NCBI RefSeq assembly: GCF_019239235.1
Contig: NZ_JAAZTS010000019.1
Location: forward strand, 1 to 60,507
Reading direction: 5' to 3'
DNA: 60,507 nt
From: Caecibacteroides pullorum
GTDB lineage: Bacteria; Bacteroidota; Bacteroidia; Bacteroidales; Bacteroidaceae
Under the pieces are notes generated by a model, which saw nothing but the letters and a program-made list of their open reading frames with translations, ran no database searches and had not been told where the DNA came from. A program made the translations under genes and the position numbers. The number at the start of each line of letters is the position of its first letter. Position 1 is the stretch's first letter. Below are positions 43,692 through 54,034 of this stretch, piece after piece.

Positions 43692-44231
43692 TTACAATGT
43701 TTTAAGTTGTTTGAACAAGTCCCAAATAACGATACCTGCCGTTACTGACACGTTCAGCGAGTGCTTGGTGCCATATTGGGGGATTTCAATACAACCATCA
43801 CTATGGTCGATCACTTCTTGTTGAACACCTTTCACCTCGTTTCCCAACACCACGGCATAACGTTTCCCTTGCTCCAACCGCATGTCTTCCAGCATGATAC
43901 TGTTTTCAGCTTGTTCTACAGAAAACACAACATACCCCTCCTGACGCAAGTTATCAACAGCTTCAACCGCGTTATTAACATACTTCCAATCTACTGTGAA
44001 TTCAGCCCCCAATGCCGTCTTGTGCATTTCAGGATGAGGAGGAGTGGCCGTAATACCACACAAATAGATACACTCCACACGAAAAGCATCGGACGTACGA
44101 AAGACTGAGCCAATATTGTGCAAGCTACGCACATTGTCAAGTATCACAACCAGAGGCAGTTTGTCTGCCTTCTTAAACTCTTCGGCACTGATGCGGTTCA
44201 GTTCGGTAATCTTCAATTTACGATGCTCCAT
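43692..44231 (-). CDS. SpoU/TrmH-family RNA 2'-O-methyltransferase
   Basis: A 179-residue SPOUT methyltransferase. The three motifs are present: LDNVRSLHNIGSVFRTSDAF (motif 1), VVLGNEVKGVQQEVID (motif 2) and IPQYGTKHSLNVSVTAGIVIWD (motif 3). No N-terminal substrate-binding domain is present, as in TrmL/TrmH-type small members. Target RNA not determinable. The -7 box TATCTTTG is the complement of 44256-44263. Confidence 0.93.
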   Translation of the reverse strand: MEHRKLKITELNRISAEEFKKADKLPLVVILDNVRSLHNIGSVFRTSDAFRVECIYLCGITATPPHPEMHKTALGAEFTVDWKYVNNAVEAVDNLRQEGYVVFSVEQAENSIMLEDMRLEQGKRYAVVLGNEVKGVQQEVIDHSDGCIEIPQYGTKHSLNVSVTAGIVIWDLFKQLKTL

Positions 44232-44462
44232 ACGATTCTGTTTTTATATCCTTGGCAAAGATACTCCTTTCCGTTCATATAGCGGTTAACAACCGTTGAA
44301 AACATGTGGAAACTCAATGAAAAGAAAATGAAAACTTTTTCTTGCACGATTCAAAAGAAACTATATGCTCCATGAGTTATAAATATCCCAAAAAAGTTAG
44401 CATTTAATTTCCAAGCAATCTTAAACAGATTTTTCAGCATCATTCAGACAGATAATCCCCCG

Positions 44463-44480
44463 AAAGTTATTAACTTTGCA
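44463..44480 (+). promoter_or_regulatory. Palindromic promoter upstream of the S41 peptidase gene
   Basis: AAAGTTATTAACTTTGCA contains the -7 box TAACTTTG (44471-44478) in an odd palindrome. The identical 18 bases occur at 45989-46006 before nadA. The leader from here to the ATG is about 230 nt and holds a 16-codon frame at 44485-44535. The rest of 44232-44709 is AT-rich with no other recognised feature. Confidence 0.6.
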
Positions 44481-44709
44481 ATATATGAACAAGAAGTTAA
44501 TACAGAACAAAAGTATGCTTGTTTTCAAGGATTAACCTCTTTCCTGCCCGTTGATAAGCATGGGATAAACAGAAAGAAGAGACTAATAACTTCACAGGCA
44601 ATAAAAATCGTATTTATTTGTCCACCGTATTAACAGCCTATTATCACTACCATAGGGATTTAAAAAGAAAAAAGAGAAATAAAATTTTTAATGATAAAAG
44701 CTAATACCG

Positions 44710-45999
44710 ATGGAAAACAATCGTTCTCTCTGGAAAAAGGTATTGAAAATTGCAGGAATTGTTGTGCTGGTACTTCTGTTGGCGTTTGGTGGATTGGTGG
44801 CCTACGCCTATTATACGTATAAGAAGGATAATTCCCGTACCGGTGTATGGTATTATGTGGACGAACTTCCGTTGACTCCTGACCAATATACCGCTGACTT
44901 TGATGAAATCCATCAGATTGTGGTGGACAACTATTCGCTCTACCGCCAGAAGGGATTGGATATGGATTCGCTTTACCGTGTTTTTGCATCGCGGATTAGT
45001 ACTGCCAGGAAGTCGGCTGAATATGTCTTGTTGGTACAGGAATATATAGCAGCTTTGAGGGCGGGACACGCTACCAGTTTTTTCAGCAAATATACGGCTG
45101 CTGCTATACCCAAGGTTATCAACGATTCGTTGTTCATAAGCAAGCCCAACGAGTACCTGCGTGCTGCTGGCTTTTGCGATAAAGATCGTATTACGGCCAT
45201 TAACGGCATCCCCGTCAGACAATGGGTGGCCGAGAACGAGAAATATGCTTGCGGTTCTACGGCTTCCGACCGTCATTACCGTTCGGCACGGAGTATTTTC
45301 CGCAGTTATGTCGATACAGTGGTCAGCTATACCGTTCAGCGCGGTACCGACACGCTGATACTGAGCTTGCCATTACGACGAAACGATTGTGTCTCCTATG
45401 AAGAACAGCCTGCCGTTGTTGCCAAGGTGTTGGATGACAGTATCGGTTACCTGGCCATCAACACCATGATGCCTCCCGTCATGGATGAGTTTGTTACGTG
45501 TTATCCTGTGGTGAGCCACCTGCCTTATCTCATTGTTGACGTTCGCGACAACGGAGGCGGAAGCAGTGCCAACGGTGCACTCCTATGCGAATATTTCATC
45601 AACCGTCCGCAGCTTCATTGCCTTTCCGATTCCCGTCAGTTGGAGCCCGCTCAAGACGCTTACCGTGGACAGGTATTTCTGTTGACGGGACCTGATACTT
45701 TTTCGGCTGCCGAGAGTTTTACTCTGGACATGAAAGAGAGCGGTAATGTGACGCTGGTGGGTGAACCTACCGCTGGAGATACGGGTAACGGACCAAAGAA
45801 TTTCTGCACCTCGCACGGCATCTGGCTACGTATCCCCACCCGTGAACCGGATTGTTCGCATCATGGCTTTCCGTTGGAAGGCGAGGGGATTGTTCCTCAT
45901 TATGTGGTACCTTTCACTGTAGACGATTTCATGCATGGTCGTGATACGCAAATAGAATTTGTACGGAAACATATAGCAGGTGTTTGCCAAAGTTATTAA
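44710..45999 (+). CDS. S41-family C-terminal processing peptidase-like protein
   Basis: A 429-residue protein with one N-terminal membrane anchor ([20 protein letters not shown]), so the catalytic part lies in the periplasm. A PDZ-like segment surrounds [18 protein letters not shown]. The S41 core has [19 protein letters not shown] (about residue 275) and the nucleophile region [15 protein letters not shown] (about 331). Tail-specific proteases of this group cleave envelope proteins. The substrate is unknown. The nadA promoter overlaps its stop codon. Confidence 0.9.
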   Translation: MENNRSLWKKVLKIAGIVVLVLLLAFGGLVAYAYYTYKKDNSRTGVWYYVDELPLTPDQYTADFDEIHQIVVDNYSLYRQKGLDMDSLYRVFASRISTARKSAEYVLLVQEYIAALRAGHATSFFSKYTAAAIPKVINDSLFISKPNEYLRAAGFCDKDRITAINGIPVRQWVAENEKYACGSTASDRHYRSARSIFRSYVDTVVSYTVQRGTDTLILSLPLRRNDCVSYEEQPAVVAKVLDDSIGYLAINTMMPPVMDEFVTCYPVVSHLPYLIVDVRDNGGGSSANGALLCEYFINRPQLHCLSDSRQLEPAQDAYRGQVFLLTGPDTFSAAESFTLDMKESGNVTLVGEPTAGDTGNGPKNFCTSHGIWLRIPTREPDCSHHGFPLEGEGIVPHYVVPFTVDDFMHGRDTQIEFVRKHIAGVCQSY

Positions 46000-46006
46000 C
46001 TTTGCA
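45989..46006. promoter_or_regulatory. Palindromic nadA promoter overlapping the S41 stop codon
   Basis: The 17-bp palindrome CAAAGTTATTAACTTTG (from 45988) contains TAACTTTG on both strands, so it has -7 boxes facing both ways. The plus-strand box (45997-46004) begins on the S41 stop codon and is 24 nt from the nadA ATG. Confidence 0.6.
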
Positions 46007-46028
46007 TCTGAACAAATTACTAACGATT

Positions 46029-46967
46029 ATGGAAAATCTGATACAAGCCATTGAGCAGCTCAAGAAAGAGAAGAATGCCTTGATTATGGGTCACTATTAT
46101 CAGCGCAGTGAAATACAGGAAATCGCCGACTATATCGGCGACAGCTTGGCGTTGGCACAACAGGCTGCCAAGACAACGGCAGACATCATTGTGATGTGTG
46201 GCGTTCACTTCATGGGCGAAACAGCCAAGGTTCTCTGCCCTGAAAAGAAGGTACTGGTGCCCGATATGGCCGCCGGCTGTTCGCTGGCTGATAGCTGTCC
46301 GGCCGATAAGTTCGAACAATTTGTCAAGGAACATCCGGGCTATACTGTTATTTCGTATGTCAATACCACGGCGGCCGTCAAGGCATTGACTGATGTAGTG
46401 GTCACTTCTACTAATGCTCGTCAGATTGTAGAAAGCTTTCCAAAAGATGAGAAAATAATCTTTGGACCTGATAGAAACTTGGGTAGTTATATCAACTCCG
46501 TTACAGGTCGTAATATGCTGGTATGGGATGGAGCCTGCCATGTACACGAACAGTTCTCAGTTGAAAAGATAGTTGAAATCAAGAAGCAGCATCCCCAGGC
46601 AGTCATCCTGGCCCATCCCGAATGTAAGGGGGCTGTGTTGAAACTGGCCGATGTCGTAGGTTCGACCGCCGCCCTGCTGAAGTATTTCGTAGCTCATCCT
46701 GAAAAAGAATATATTGTAGCTACTGAAGCAGGTATCCTGCACGAGATGCGCAAAAAATGTCCGCAAACCACCTTTATCCCTGCTCCTCCGATGGACAGCA
46801 CCTGCGGATGCAACGAATGCAACTTCATGCGTCTGAATACGCTGGAGAAGCTTTACAACTGCCTGAAAGACGAGAGTCCCGAGATAACCGTCGATCCTGC
46901 CATTGCCGAAAAGGCTGTCCGTCCCATCAAGCGCATGCTCGAGATATCGGCACAGCTGGGATTATAA
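46029..46967 (+). CDS. nadA: Quinolinate synthase
   Basis: A 312-residue [4Fe-4S] enzyme condensing iminoaspartate with dihydroxyacetone phosphate to quinolinate, the step after NadB. The three-fold repeated fold shows MGHYYQRSEIQEIADYIGDS, VMCGVHFMGETAKVL, HPECKGAVLKLADVVGSTA and the C-terminal cysteine block STCGCNECNFM. Length is normal for the NadA of this type. ATG at 46029 chosen. The upstream in-frame extension overlaps the S41 gene. Confidence 0.96.
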   Translation: MENLIQAIEQLKKEKNALIMGHYYQRSEIQEIADYIGDSLALAQQAAKTTADIIVMCGVHFMGETAKVLCPEKKVLVPDMAAGCSLADSCPADKFEQFVKEHPGYTVISYVNTTAAVKALTDVVVTSTNARQIVESFPKDEKIIFGPDRNLGSYINSVTGRNMLVWDGACHVHEQFSVEKIVEIKKQHPQAVILAHPECKGAVLKLADVVGSTAALLKYFVAHPEKEYIVATEAGILHEMRKKCPQTTFIPAPPMDSTCGCNECNFMRLNTLEKLYNCLKDESPEITVDPAIAEKAVRPIKRMLEISAQLGL

Positions 46968-46994
46968 TTTTCTGAATAATAGGTTGTAATGTAT

Positions 46995-47038
46995 AAAAAA
47001 AGAGTGCTGACATTCGGTTATGTCGGCACTCTTTTTTT
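46995..47038. terminator. Bidirectional terminator after nadA
   Basis: A-run, stem AGAGTGC(T)GACAT with its complement, 6-nt loop, T-run. Usable on both strands. Confidence 0.9.
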
Positions 47039-47062
47039 ATATAGTCTGTGTAGTAACTTACA

Positions 47063-47641
47063 TCAGATGGACTTCAGGAATTTGCAGAGCTTCTGCGTAG
47101 CCTTGGCCCGATGGCTGATCTTGTTCTTTTCGGCATTGCCCATTTCTGCAAAGGTCTGGGTATAGCCTTCGGGTACAAAGATTGGATCATAGCCGAAGCC
47201 AGAAGTCCCTTTCCGTGCCTTGACAATCTCTCCCTTGACGATGCCTTCGAACAGATGTTCCTTTCCGTCGATGATCAGGGCAAAGACGGTGCGGAACTGA
47301 GCCTTGCGGTTCTCTACGCCTTCCAGGTCCTGAAGCAGCTTCTTCATGTTGGCTTCGGAATTGTGGGCATCGCCTGCATAGCGGGCCGAATAGACGCCCG
47401 GAGCGCCGTTCAGTGCCTCCACCTCGAGACCAGTATCGTCGGCAAAGCAGTCCATGTGATAGTTTTCGTAAATGTATCTTGCCTTTATCAAGGCGTTTCC
47501 TGCCAGGGTATCAGCCGTTTCGGGAATGTCTGTCTGGCAGTTGATGTCCTTCATGCTGAGAAGTTCTATCTTGTCACCTAAGATGTCTTTCACTTCTTCC
47601 AGCTTGTGGGCATTGTTGGTTGCAAAGACATATTTCTTCAT
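47063..47641 (-). CDS. XTP/dITP pyrophosphatase (non-canonical purine NTPase)
   Basis: A 192-residue HAM1/RdgB-family house-cleaning enzyme that removes dITP and XTP from the nucleotide pool. Start [21 protein letters not shown] matches the family substrate loop. Other blocks are [26 protein letters not shown] and [15 protein letters not shown]. Last gene of the leuS-YitT operon, 13 nt after the YitT gene. Confidence 0.95.
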   Translation of the reverse strand: MKKYVFATNNAHKLEEVKDILGDKIELLSMKDINCQTDIPETADTLAGNALIKARYIYENYHMDCFADDTGLEVEALNGAPGVYSARYAGDAHNSEANMKKLLQDLEGVENRKAQFRTVFALIIDGKEHLFEGIVKGEIVKARKGTSGFGYDPIFVPEGYTQTFAEMGNAEKNKISHRAKATQKLCKFLKSI

Positions 47642-47654
47642 ATCTTGATAGAAT

Positions 47655-48557
47655 TTATTTTCCTTTCAGTTTGTCGAAACCTTCACCATATACACCGATG
47701 ACCGAGCTTTGCGAGATGAAAGCATTGGGGTCGATGTCCTTGACCAGGCGGAAGATTTCGACCGACTGGCGCTTGTAAGCTAGGACTACCAGTACCTTGA
47801 CGTGACCTTTGCTGTACCAGCCTGTACCGTCGAGCACCGTTACGCCACGATGGGTTTCTTTGGTGATGCGGTCGGCTATCTTCTCGTATTCTTTGGAGAA
47901 GATGAGGAACTGTACCGACTGGCGGGCACTGTTCACAATGTAGTCGAGCACAAAGCCGATGACGAACAACGTTACAAAGCCGAATATCACGCGGCGCCAG
48001 TCGTGGAAGATGAAGTAGCACGAACTGATGATGACCACGTCGCAAGCCATAATCATGCGTCCCAGCGTCACGTCGCGATACTTGTTGATGATGGCGGCGA
48101 TGATATCCGTTCCGCCCGTACTTCCGTTGCAGTTGAACACCACACCCAGGCCCAAACCGCACATCGATGCGCCGATCAGGCAGGCCATGAAGTCCTGTCC
48201 CGGTCCCAGAATCTGTGGCGGTATGCCGTCAGGACCGTTCACAATCTTCTGGAACAACCACAGAAAGAATGTCAACATAAAGATGGCATAAGTCGTCTTG
48301 ATGCTGAATTTGGGACCCAGTATCTTGATGGCAAAAGTCATCAGTACAGCATTGATGAGGAAGTAGGACCATTGGATGGGGAAGCCGGTGGCATAATAAA
48401 TGATGGCTCCGATACCTGTGGTTCCACCTGTCGTTATCTGGTAGGGGATCAGAAAAGCTGCCCATGCCAGCGAATAGCTGATGAGTCCGAGGGTAATCAT
48501 GACATAGTCTTTCAACTCCCTCATCAATGCTGCTTTACTTGGTTTACTGATATGCAT
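47655..48557 (-). CDS. YitT-family membrane protein
   Basis: A 300-residue protein with five or six membrane segments ([54 protein letters not shown]) and a C-terminal cytoplasmic DUF2179 domain ([20 protein letters not shown]). The conserved [13 protein letters not shown] block is present. Function unknown (transport suspected). It lies 11 nt after leuS. Confidence 0.9.
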   Translation of the reverse strand: MHISKPSKAALMRELKDYVMITLGLISYSLAWAAFLIPYQITTGGTTGIGAIIYYATGFPIQWSYFLINAVLMTFAIKILGPKFSIKTTYAIFMLTFFLWLFQKIVNGPDGIPPQILGPGQDFMACLIGASMCGLGLGVVFNCNGSTGGTDIIAAIINKYRDVTLGRMIMACDVVIISSCYFIFHDWRRVIFGFVTLFVIGFVLDYIVNSARQSVQFLIFSKEYEKIADRITKETHRGVTVLDGTGWYSKGHVKVLVVLAYKRQSVEIFRLVKDIDPNAFISQSSVIGVYGEGFDKLKGK

Positions 48558-48568
48558 AGTTTACTGAT

Positions 48569-51406
48569 TTATTTCACTACCACGTTCACAATCTTCTTCG
48601 GCACGACGATGACTTTCACTACCGACTTGCCTTCCATCCACTTGGCCGAGCGTTCGTCGGCCAGCACTTCTGCTTGGATGGCATCCGAAGCGGCATCGGC
48701 GGGGAATTCCATGTTGAAGCGTGCCTTTCCGTTGAAGGAGATGGTGTAGTTTACGGTGTTTTCCACCAGATATTCCTCGTTGTAGGCCGGCCAGTGGGCG
48801 TCGCATACGGAATCTGTATTGCCCAGTGTTTCCCACAATTCCTCACATACGTGGGGAGCAAAAGGAGTCAGTACTATAATTAGTTGGTTCAACACTTCTT
48901 TCTTGTTGCACTTCAGGGAAGAAAGCTCGTTGACGCAAATCATGAAGGCGCTGATGCTGGTGTTGTACGAGAAGGTCTCGATGTCGCCCGTCACTTTCTT
49001 GATGAGCTTGTGGAGCGACTTCAGTTCGTCCTTCGTGGCAGCTTCGTCGGTCACGAGATACTGGCCTGAGCGGTCGTAGAAGAGCGACCAGAATTTCTTG
49101 AGGAAACGGTGTACACCGTCTATACCGTTCGTATCCCAGGGCTTGGACTGTTCTACAGGGCCGAGGAACATCTCGTACATACGCAGCGTATCGGCACCGT
49201 ATTTCTCGACAATCATGTCGGGATTTACGACGTTGAACATCGATTTCGACATCTTTTCAACCGCCCAACCGCAGATATACTTGCCGTCTTCGAGGATAAA
49301 CTCGGCGGTATTGTATTCAGGACGCCAGTTCTTGAAGGCTTCCACGTCGAGCACGTCGTTCGACACGATGTTTACATCCACGTGGAGTGGGGTAGTGTCG
49401 TACTGGTCTTTCAGGCCCAGCGACACGAAGGTGTTGGTATCCTTGATGCGATATACAAAGTTGCTTCGTCCCTGAATCATACCTTGGTTCACCAGCTTTT
49501 GGAAAGGTTCTTCCACAACGGAGATACCCAGGTCGTGCAGGAACTTGTTCCAGAAGCGGGAGTAGATCAAGTGGCCGGTAGCATGTTCCGTACCGCCTAC
49601 ATAGAGATCCACGTTCTTCCAGTAGGCATCTACGTTCGGGGCTACCAGTGCTGTGTGGTTACGCGGATCCATGTAGCGCAGGTAGTAGGCACTGGAGCCT
49701 GCAAAGCCCGGCATGGTGTTCAGTTCGAGCGGGAAGATGGTCTGGTTGTCTATCTTGCTGTTCTCAACGACACAGTTGTTCACCGTGTCCCAAGCCCACT
49801 TCGTGGCATGTCCCAATGGCGGTTCGCCTGTTTCGGTAGGCAGGAACTTGTCCACTTCGGGCAACTCCAGAGGCAGGCAGCTTTCAGGAATCATGTAGGG
49901 CATGTTGTCCTTATAGTAAACAGGGAACGGTTCGCCCCAGTAGCGCTGGCGGCTGAAGATGGCGTCGCGCAGGCGGTAGTTCACCTTGACGCGGCCCAGG
50001 TGGTGTTCCTTGACGTATTTCTTGGTAGCAGCAATGGCTTCCTTGATGGTAAGTCCGTTCAGCGACAGGTCGCAATAGGAAGTGGCGCCGGCCTTCGGCG
50101 AGTTGCAGACGATACCTTCCTTGGCGTCGAAGCTTTCCTCGGAAACGTCACAACCTTCGACCAACGGACGGATTTCCAGACCGAAATGCTTGGCAAAGGC
50201 GTAGTCGCGCGAGTCGTGGGCAGGTACGGCCATGATGGCACCCGTACCATATCCGGCCAACACATAGTCGCTAATCCAGATGGGCACAGCCTCGCCCGTG
50301 AAAGGATTGATGGCATAAGAGCCCGAGAAGACACCCGTCACGCTGCGGTCGCTGATGCGTTCGCGCTCCGTACGCTTCTTGGTGCGGTCCAGATAGGCTT
50401 CCACTTCGGCCTTCTGGGCTTCGGTTGTCACCTGTGGAACCAGTTCGCTTTCAGGCGCCAGTACCATGAACGTTACGCCGAACATCGTATCGGCACGAGT
50501 TGTGAAGATGGTGAACTCGAGGTCACTGTCCTTCACCTTGAACTGAACTTCGGTACCTTCCGAGCGGCCAATCCAGTTGCGTTGTGTTTCCTTCAGCGAG
50601 TCGGTCCAGTCGATGGTCTCCAGTCCGTCGAGCAGACGCTGGGCGTAAGCCGACACACGCAGACACCATTGGCGCATTTTCTTCTGTACAACAGGATAAC
50701 CGCCGCGCTCCGATACGCCGTCCACCACTTCGTCGTTGGCAAGTACCGTGCCCAACTGAGGACACCAGTTTACCATCGTTTCACCCAGGTAGGCGATGCG
50801 ATAGTTCATCAGCGTTTCCTGCTGCTGCTTTTCGCTCATGGCCTTCCACTCGTCGGCCGTAAAGCTCAGTTCCTCGCTACAAGCCGCGTTGATTCCTTCG
50901 GTACCATTAGCTTCGAAAGCCTTCACCAGCTGGGCGATGGGCTGTGCCTTCTGCAACTTGTTGTCGTAGTAGCTCTGGAACATCTGCTGGAAAGCCCATT
51001 GTGTCCAGTGATAATATTCGGGGTCACAAGTGCGTATTTCGCGGTTCCAGTCGAACGAGAAGCCTATCTTGTCGAGCTGTTCGCGATAGCGGTTGATATT
51101 GTTGACGGTAGTAATTGCAGGGTGTTGGCCAGTTTGGATGGCATACTGCTCGGCGGGCAGGCCGTAGGCGTCGTAACCCATAGGGTTCAGTACGTTGAAG
51201 CCTTGCAGTCGTTTGTAGCGGGCGTAGATGTCCGAAGCGATGTATCCCAGCGGATGTCCCACGTGCAGACCTGCACCCGAGGGGTAGGGGAACATGTTCA
51301 GTACATAGAATTTCTGTTTCGTATCGTCTTCCGTTACCTGATAGGTTTTGTTGTCCACCCATCGTTTCTGCCATTTCTTTTCAATCTCCCTGAAATTGTA
51401 TTCCAT
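48569..51406 (-). CDS. leuS: Leucyl-tRNA synthetase
   Basis: A 945-residue class I aminoacyl-tRNA synthetase. The HIGH motif is [18 protein letters not shown] and the KMSKS motif is [15 protein letters not shown]. The editing domain ([33 protein letters not shown]) is complete, so post-transfer editing should be active. The -7 box TAAATTTG is the complement of 51486-51493. A long antisense frame exists but is a shadow. Confidence 0.97.
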   Translation of the reverse strand: MEYNFREIEKKWQKRWVDNKTYQVTEDDTKQKFYVLNMFPYPSGAGLHVGHPLGYIASDIYARYKRLQGFNVLNPMGYDAYGLPAEQYAIQTGQHPAITTVNNINRYREQLDKIGFSFDWNREIRTCDPEYYHWTQWAFQQMFQSYYDNKLQKAQPIAQLVKAFEANGTEGINAACSEELSFTADEWKAMSEKQQQETLMNYRIAYLGETMVNWCPQLGTVLANDEVVDGVSERGGYPVVQKKMRQWCLRVSAYAQRLLDGLETIDWTDSLKETQRNWIGRSEGTEVQFKVKDSDLEFTIFTTRADTMFGVTFMVLAPESELVPQVTTEAQKAEVEAYLDRTKKRTERERISDRSVTGVFSGSYAINPFTGEAVPIWISDYVLAGYGTGAIMAVPAHDSRDYAFAKHFGLEIRPLVEGCDVSEESFDAKEGIVCNSPKAGATSYCDLSLNGLTIKEAIAATKKYVKEHHLGRVKVNYRLRDAIFSRQRYWGEPFPVYYKDNMPYMIPESCLPLELPEVDKFLPTETGEPPLGHATKWAWDTVNNCVVENSKIDNQTIFPLELNTMPGFAGSSAYYLRYMDPRNHTALVAPNVDAYWKNVDLYVGGTEHATGHLIYSRFWNKFLHDLGISVVEEPFQKLVNQGMIQGRSNFVYRIKDTNTFVSLGLKDQYDTTPLHVDVNIVSNDVLDVEAFKNWRPEYNTAEFILEDGKYICGWAVEKMSKSMFNVVNPDMIVEKYGADTLRMYEMFLGPVEQSKPWDTNGIDGVHRFLKKFWSLFYDRSGQYLVTDEAATKDELKSLHKLIKKVTGDIETFSYNTSISAFMICVNELSSLKCNKKEVLNQLIIVLTPFAPHVCEELWETLGNTDSVCDAHWPAYNEEYLVENTVNYTISFNGKARFNMEFPADAASDAIQAEVLADERSAKWMEGKSVVKVIVVPKKIVNVVVK

Positions 51407-51569
51407 ACTGATGTCTGTTAATAATTTATTGAAAACGTGTTTATATCTTCTTTTTTCGGTTTATAATACGGTTAATAAACCGTTGCAAATTTACAGGTTT
51501 ATTTTCAGATTTGCTCATCAAGCCGATAAAAAACATTGGGTTGCGGGCGTACGTTGCTTACTTTTCTCG

Positions 51570-51577
51570 TAATTTTG
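51570..51577 (+). promoter_or_regulatory. -7 box of the EamA pair
   Basis: TAATTTTG, 24 nt before the ATG of the first EamA gene. Confidence 0.6.
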
Positions 51578-51601
51578 CGCCCGAAACAGAAATATTCACT
51601 T

Positions 51602-52567
51602 ATGGATACATCAAAAATGAAAGGCCATGCCGCGATGTTGGCGGCTAACAGCATGTGGGGATTGATGGCTCCGCTGGCCAAATTCGTCATGATAGGAGGG
51701 GCGGTCAGTTCGCTGGTGATGACCGACTTGCGCGTCTTTGGTGCGATGGTTCTCTTTTGGATTTTTTCTTTTTTCCAAAAGCCTGAACATGTGGGTCACA
51801 AGGATCTGATGAAGCTTTTCGTAGCTTCGCTCCTGGCTATTGTCTTCAATCAGGGCAGCTATATCTTCGGCGTAGGGCTGACTTCGCCTGTCGATGCTTC
51901 CATCATCACGACCAGCATGCCGCTCATCGCCATGATATTGGCGGCCATCTTCCTGAAGGAACCCATCACGGGTCGGAAGATATTGGGTATTGCCGTGGGC
52001 GCATCGGGCGCGTTGCTGCTTATCTTGGGAAGTTCGCAGGCGGCGGCCAGTTCGGCATCGAAGGGTGATAATCCTCTGCTGGGCGATGTGTTTGTACTCT
52101 TGGCGCAGTGCAGTTATGCTTTTTATTTTGTGTTGTTTAAAAATTTCGTAGCCAAGTATTCGGCCGTGACGGTGATGAAATGGATGTTTACCTATGCCTT
52201 CATTTGTCTGCTTCCTTTCTCATACAACAGTCTTCTGAGTACCGACTGGTTGGCACTCGACGGAGCGCGCATTGCTTCCATCCTTTTCGTAGTAGTGGGT
52301 GCTACGTTTCTTAGTTATATTTTGATTATTGTAGGGCAGAAGAACCTGCGTCCGACGGTGGCAGGCATGTACAACTATATCCAGCCGCTGGTCGCCACGA
52401 TTGTAGCCATCTGCTGGGGGATGGATAGTTTTAATCTGACGAAGATGCTTTCCGTCGTGATGATTTTCGGTGGTGTCTGGCTGGTGACTTCCAGCAAGAG
52501 CCGTGCCGAAATGGAAGCTTATAAGGCGGAAAAGCAGGCGAAAAACTTGGACAAAAAAGCAGAGTAG
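51602..52567 (+). CDS. EamA/DMT-family transporter 1
   Basis: A 321-residue inner-membrane protein with ten hydrophobic segments in two EamA repeats (MLAANSMWGLMAPLAKFVMI at the start of repeat 1, LLGDVFVLLAQCSYAFYFVL at the start of repeat 2). The C-terminal tail is charged and cytoplasmic. DMT transporters export amino acids or other metabolites. The substrate is unknown. Start at 51602 fits the promoter. An upstream in-frame ATG lies before the -7 box. Confidence 0.9.
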   Translation: MDTSKMKGHAAMLAANSMWGLMAPLAKFVMIGGAVSSLVMTDLRVFGAMVLFWIFSFFQKPEHVGHKDLMKLFVASLLAIVFNQGSYIFGVGLTSPVDASIITTSMPLIAMILAAIFLKEPITGRKILGIAVGASGALLLILGSSQAAASSASKGDNPLLGDVFVLLAQCSYAFYFVLFKNFVAKYSAVTVMKWMFTYAFICLLPFSYNSLLSTDWLALDGARIASILFVVVGATFLSYILIIVGQKNLRPTVAGMYNYIQPLVATIVAICWGMDSFNLTKMLSVVMIFGGVWLVTSSKSRAEMEAYKAEKQAKNLDKKAE

Positions 52568-52578
52568 GAGAGAGGGCA

Positions 52579-53457
52579 ATGGAAGGCGGCAAGGATTTCA
52601 AGTGGCACTTGACGGCCATCGTGGTGGTAGGCATTTGGGGCATGACGTTCATTTCGACCCGTGTGCTGATAGAGAACGGACTTACGCCGCAGGAGATTTT
52701 CCTGTTGCGCTTCCTCATAGCTTACGTGGGTATTTGGTTCATTTCGCCTCGAACATTGCTTTGCCGCACGTGGCGCGACGAAGGCTGGATGCTGTTGGCG
52801 GGCGTGACGGGCGGTTCGCTCTATTTTCTGACGGAGAATACTGCCCTCGAAGTGACGCTTACCACAAATGTGGCTTTTATTGTCTGTAGTACGCCTCTGC
52901 TCACTATGTTGCTGGCTCGGCTTTTCTATCGGAGCGAGCGGGCTACGTGGCGGTTGGTATGCGGCTCGTTGCTGGCTTTGCTGGGCGTGGGATTGGTCAT
53001 TTTCAACGGCAATTTCGTGTTGAAGCTTTCGCCTCTGGGCGATGTGCTTTCGTTGACGGCTGCTCTTTGCTGGGCTTTCTATAGCTTGATTATGCGCCAG
53101 GTGGCCGACCGCTATTCCACGGTCTTCATTACCCGCAAGGTTTTCTTTTATGGGGTACTCACCATTCTTCCTGCTTTCGTGGTGCGTCCCTGGCAATTCC
53201 CATTGGAGGCATTCGCACGGCCTGCCGTCTGGATGAACCTGCTGTTTCTTAGTGTATTGGCTTCATTGGTGTGCTTCGTGGTGTGGAACTTCATTCTGAA
53301 GCAGTTGGGTACCGTTCGCGCTTCTAATTATATTTACCTGAACCCCATCTTTACGTCCATTGGTGCCCTGCTTTTCTTGGGCGAACCGTTGACACCCGTT
53401 GCTTTGTTGGGTGCGGCTTGCGTATTGTGTGGCGTCTATTTGGCAGGGAAGAAGTAG
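52579..53457 (+). CDS. EamA/DMT-family transporter 2
   Basis: A 292-residue paralogue with ten membrane segments and two EamA repeats (IVVVGIWGMTFISTRVLIEN, PLGDVLSLTAALCWAFYSLI). It begins 11 nt after the first EamA gene, so the two are an operon and may act as a pair, though most EamA proteins are homodimers or single units. No terminator is obvious after it. Confidence 0.9.
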   Translation: MEGGKDFKWHLTAIVVVGIWGMTFISTRVLIENGLTPQEIFLLRFLIAYVGIWFISPRTLLCRTWRDEGWMLLAGVTGGSLYFLTENTALEVTLTTNVAFIVCSTPLLTMLLARLFYRSERATWRLVCGSLLALLGVGLVIFNGNFVLKLSPLGDVLSLTAALCWAFYSLIMRQVADRYSTVFITRKVFFYGVLTILPAFVVRPWQFPLEAFARPAVWMNLLFLSVLASLVCFVVWNFILKQLGTVRASNYIYLNPIFTSIGALLFLGEPLTPVALLGAACVLCGVYLAGKK

Positions 53458-54034
53458 GCGGAAGAATGAACTTTTTGTTGGTTTAGCGGATTGCTCGATT
53501 TTGGGCATATTATCTTTCTTTCTGTGGCCGATTCTTTCTTTTCGCTGACACTCTTGTTTTTTAAAAAGTACGAAATAGAAGGCTTTGAGGGCTTTTAAAG
53601 CCTGTTTTTTCCTGTTTTTGGGGATGTTTTTCTTGGTTTTCGGCCTTATTTTCTCTTATAAATGTGCTTGTTTTCCCTCAGAAAAGTGCCTGTTTTCGTT
53701 CATAAAGTACTACTTTACGATGAGAAACAGATACTTTTAGTCTTTTATTCTCTTTTTTCGTCTTCGAAAACAGGCATTTTTCTTTGTTTCTCTTCCAGTT
53801 TTTTTGTAAATATTTCGCTATCGAATTAAGAATGAGCAAATAAACGGTTTTACACTTCGTTCGTTGCCATCAGCCTTACCTTTGGACCGAACGAAGCGAT
53901 TCTCAAACGGTTTGAAAATCAAAGTGTCAATCTGTCAATAGACGGTGGACGAAGTCAGTCGATTTTTATTTGCTTTCGAGGCAGAGGCAAGCAAATCTTT
54001 ATTATATTTGTAGCAATATTAAATCGAAACCATT
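53458..54034. other. 577-base T-rich intergenic region with short inverted repeats
   Basis: No gene is supported. It contains TAAAGTACTACTTTA (53703-53717), an inverted pair AGCAAATAAA / TTTATTTGCT (around 53835 and 53965), CTTCGTTCG / CGAACGAAG, a doubled TGTCAAT (TGTCAATCTGTCAAT), and the -7 box TATATTTG (54003-54010) of the next gene. Confidence 0.6.

Noticed and set aside
49109..51421. A 770-codon open frame antisense to leuS
   Set aside because: Same codon-usage shadow effect. leuS is complete on the other strand.
51602..53457. Two EamA genes as an obligate heterodimeric small multidrug-type pair
   Set aside because: Both are full ten-segment proteins, so each can act alone. Tandem placement alone is weak evidence.
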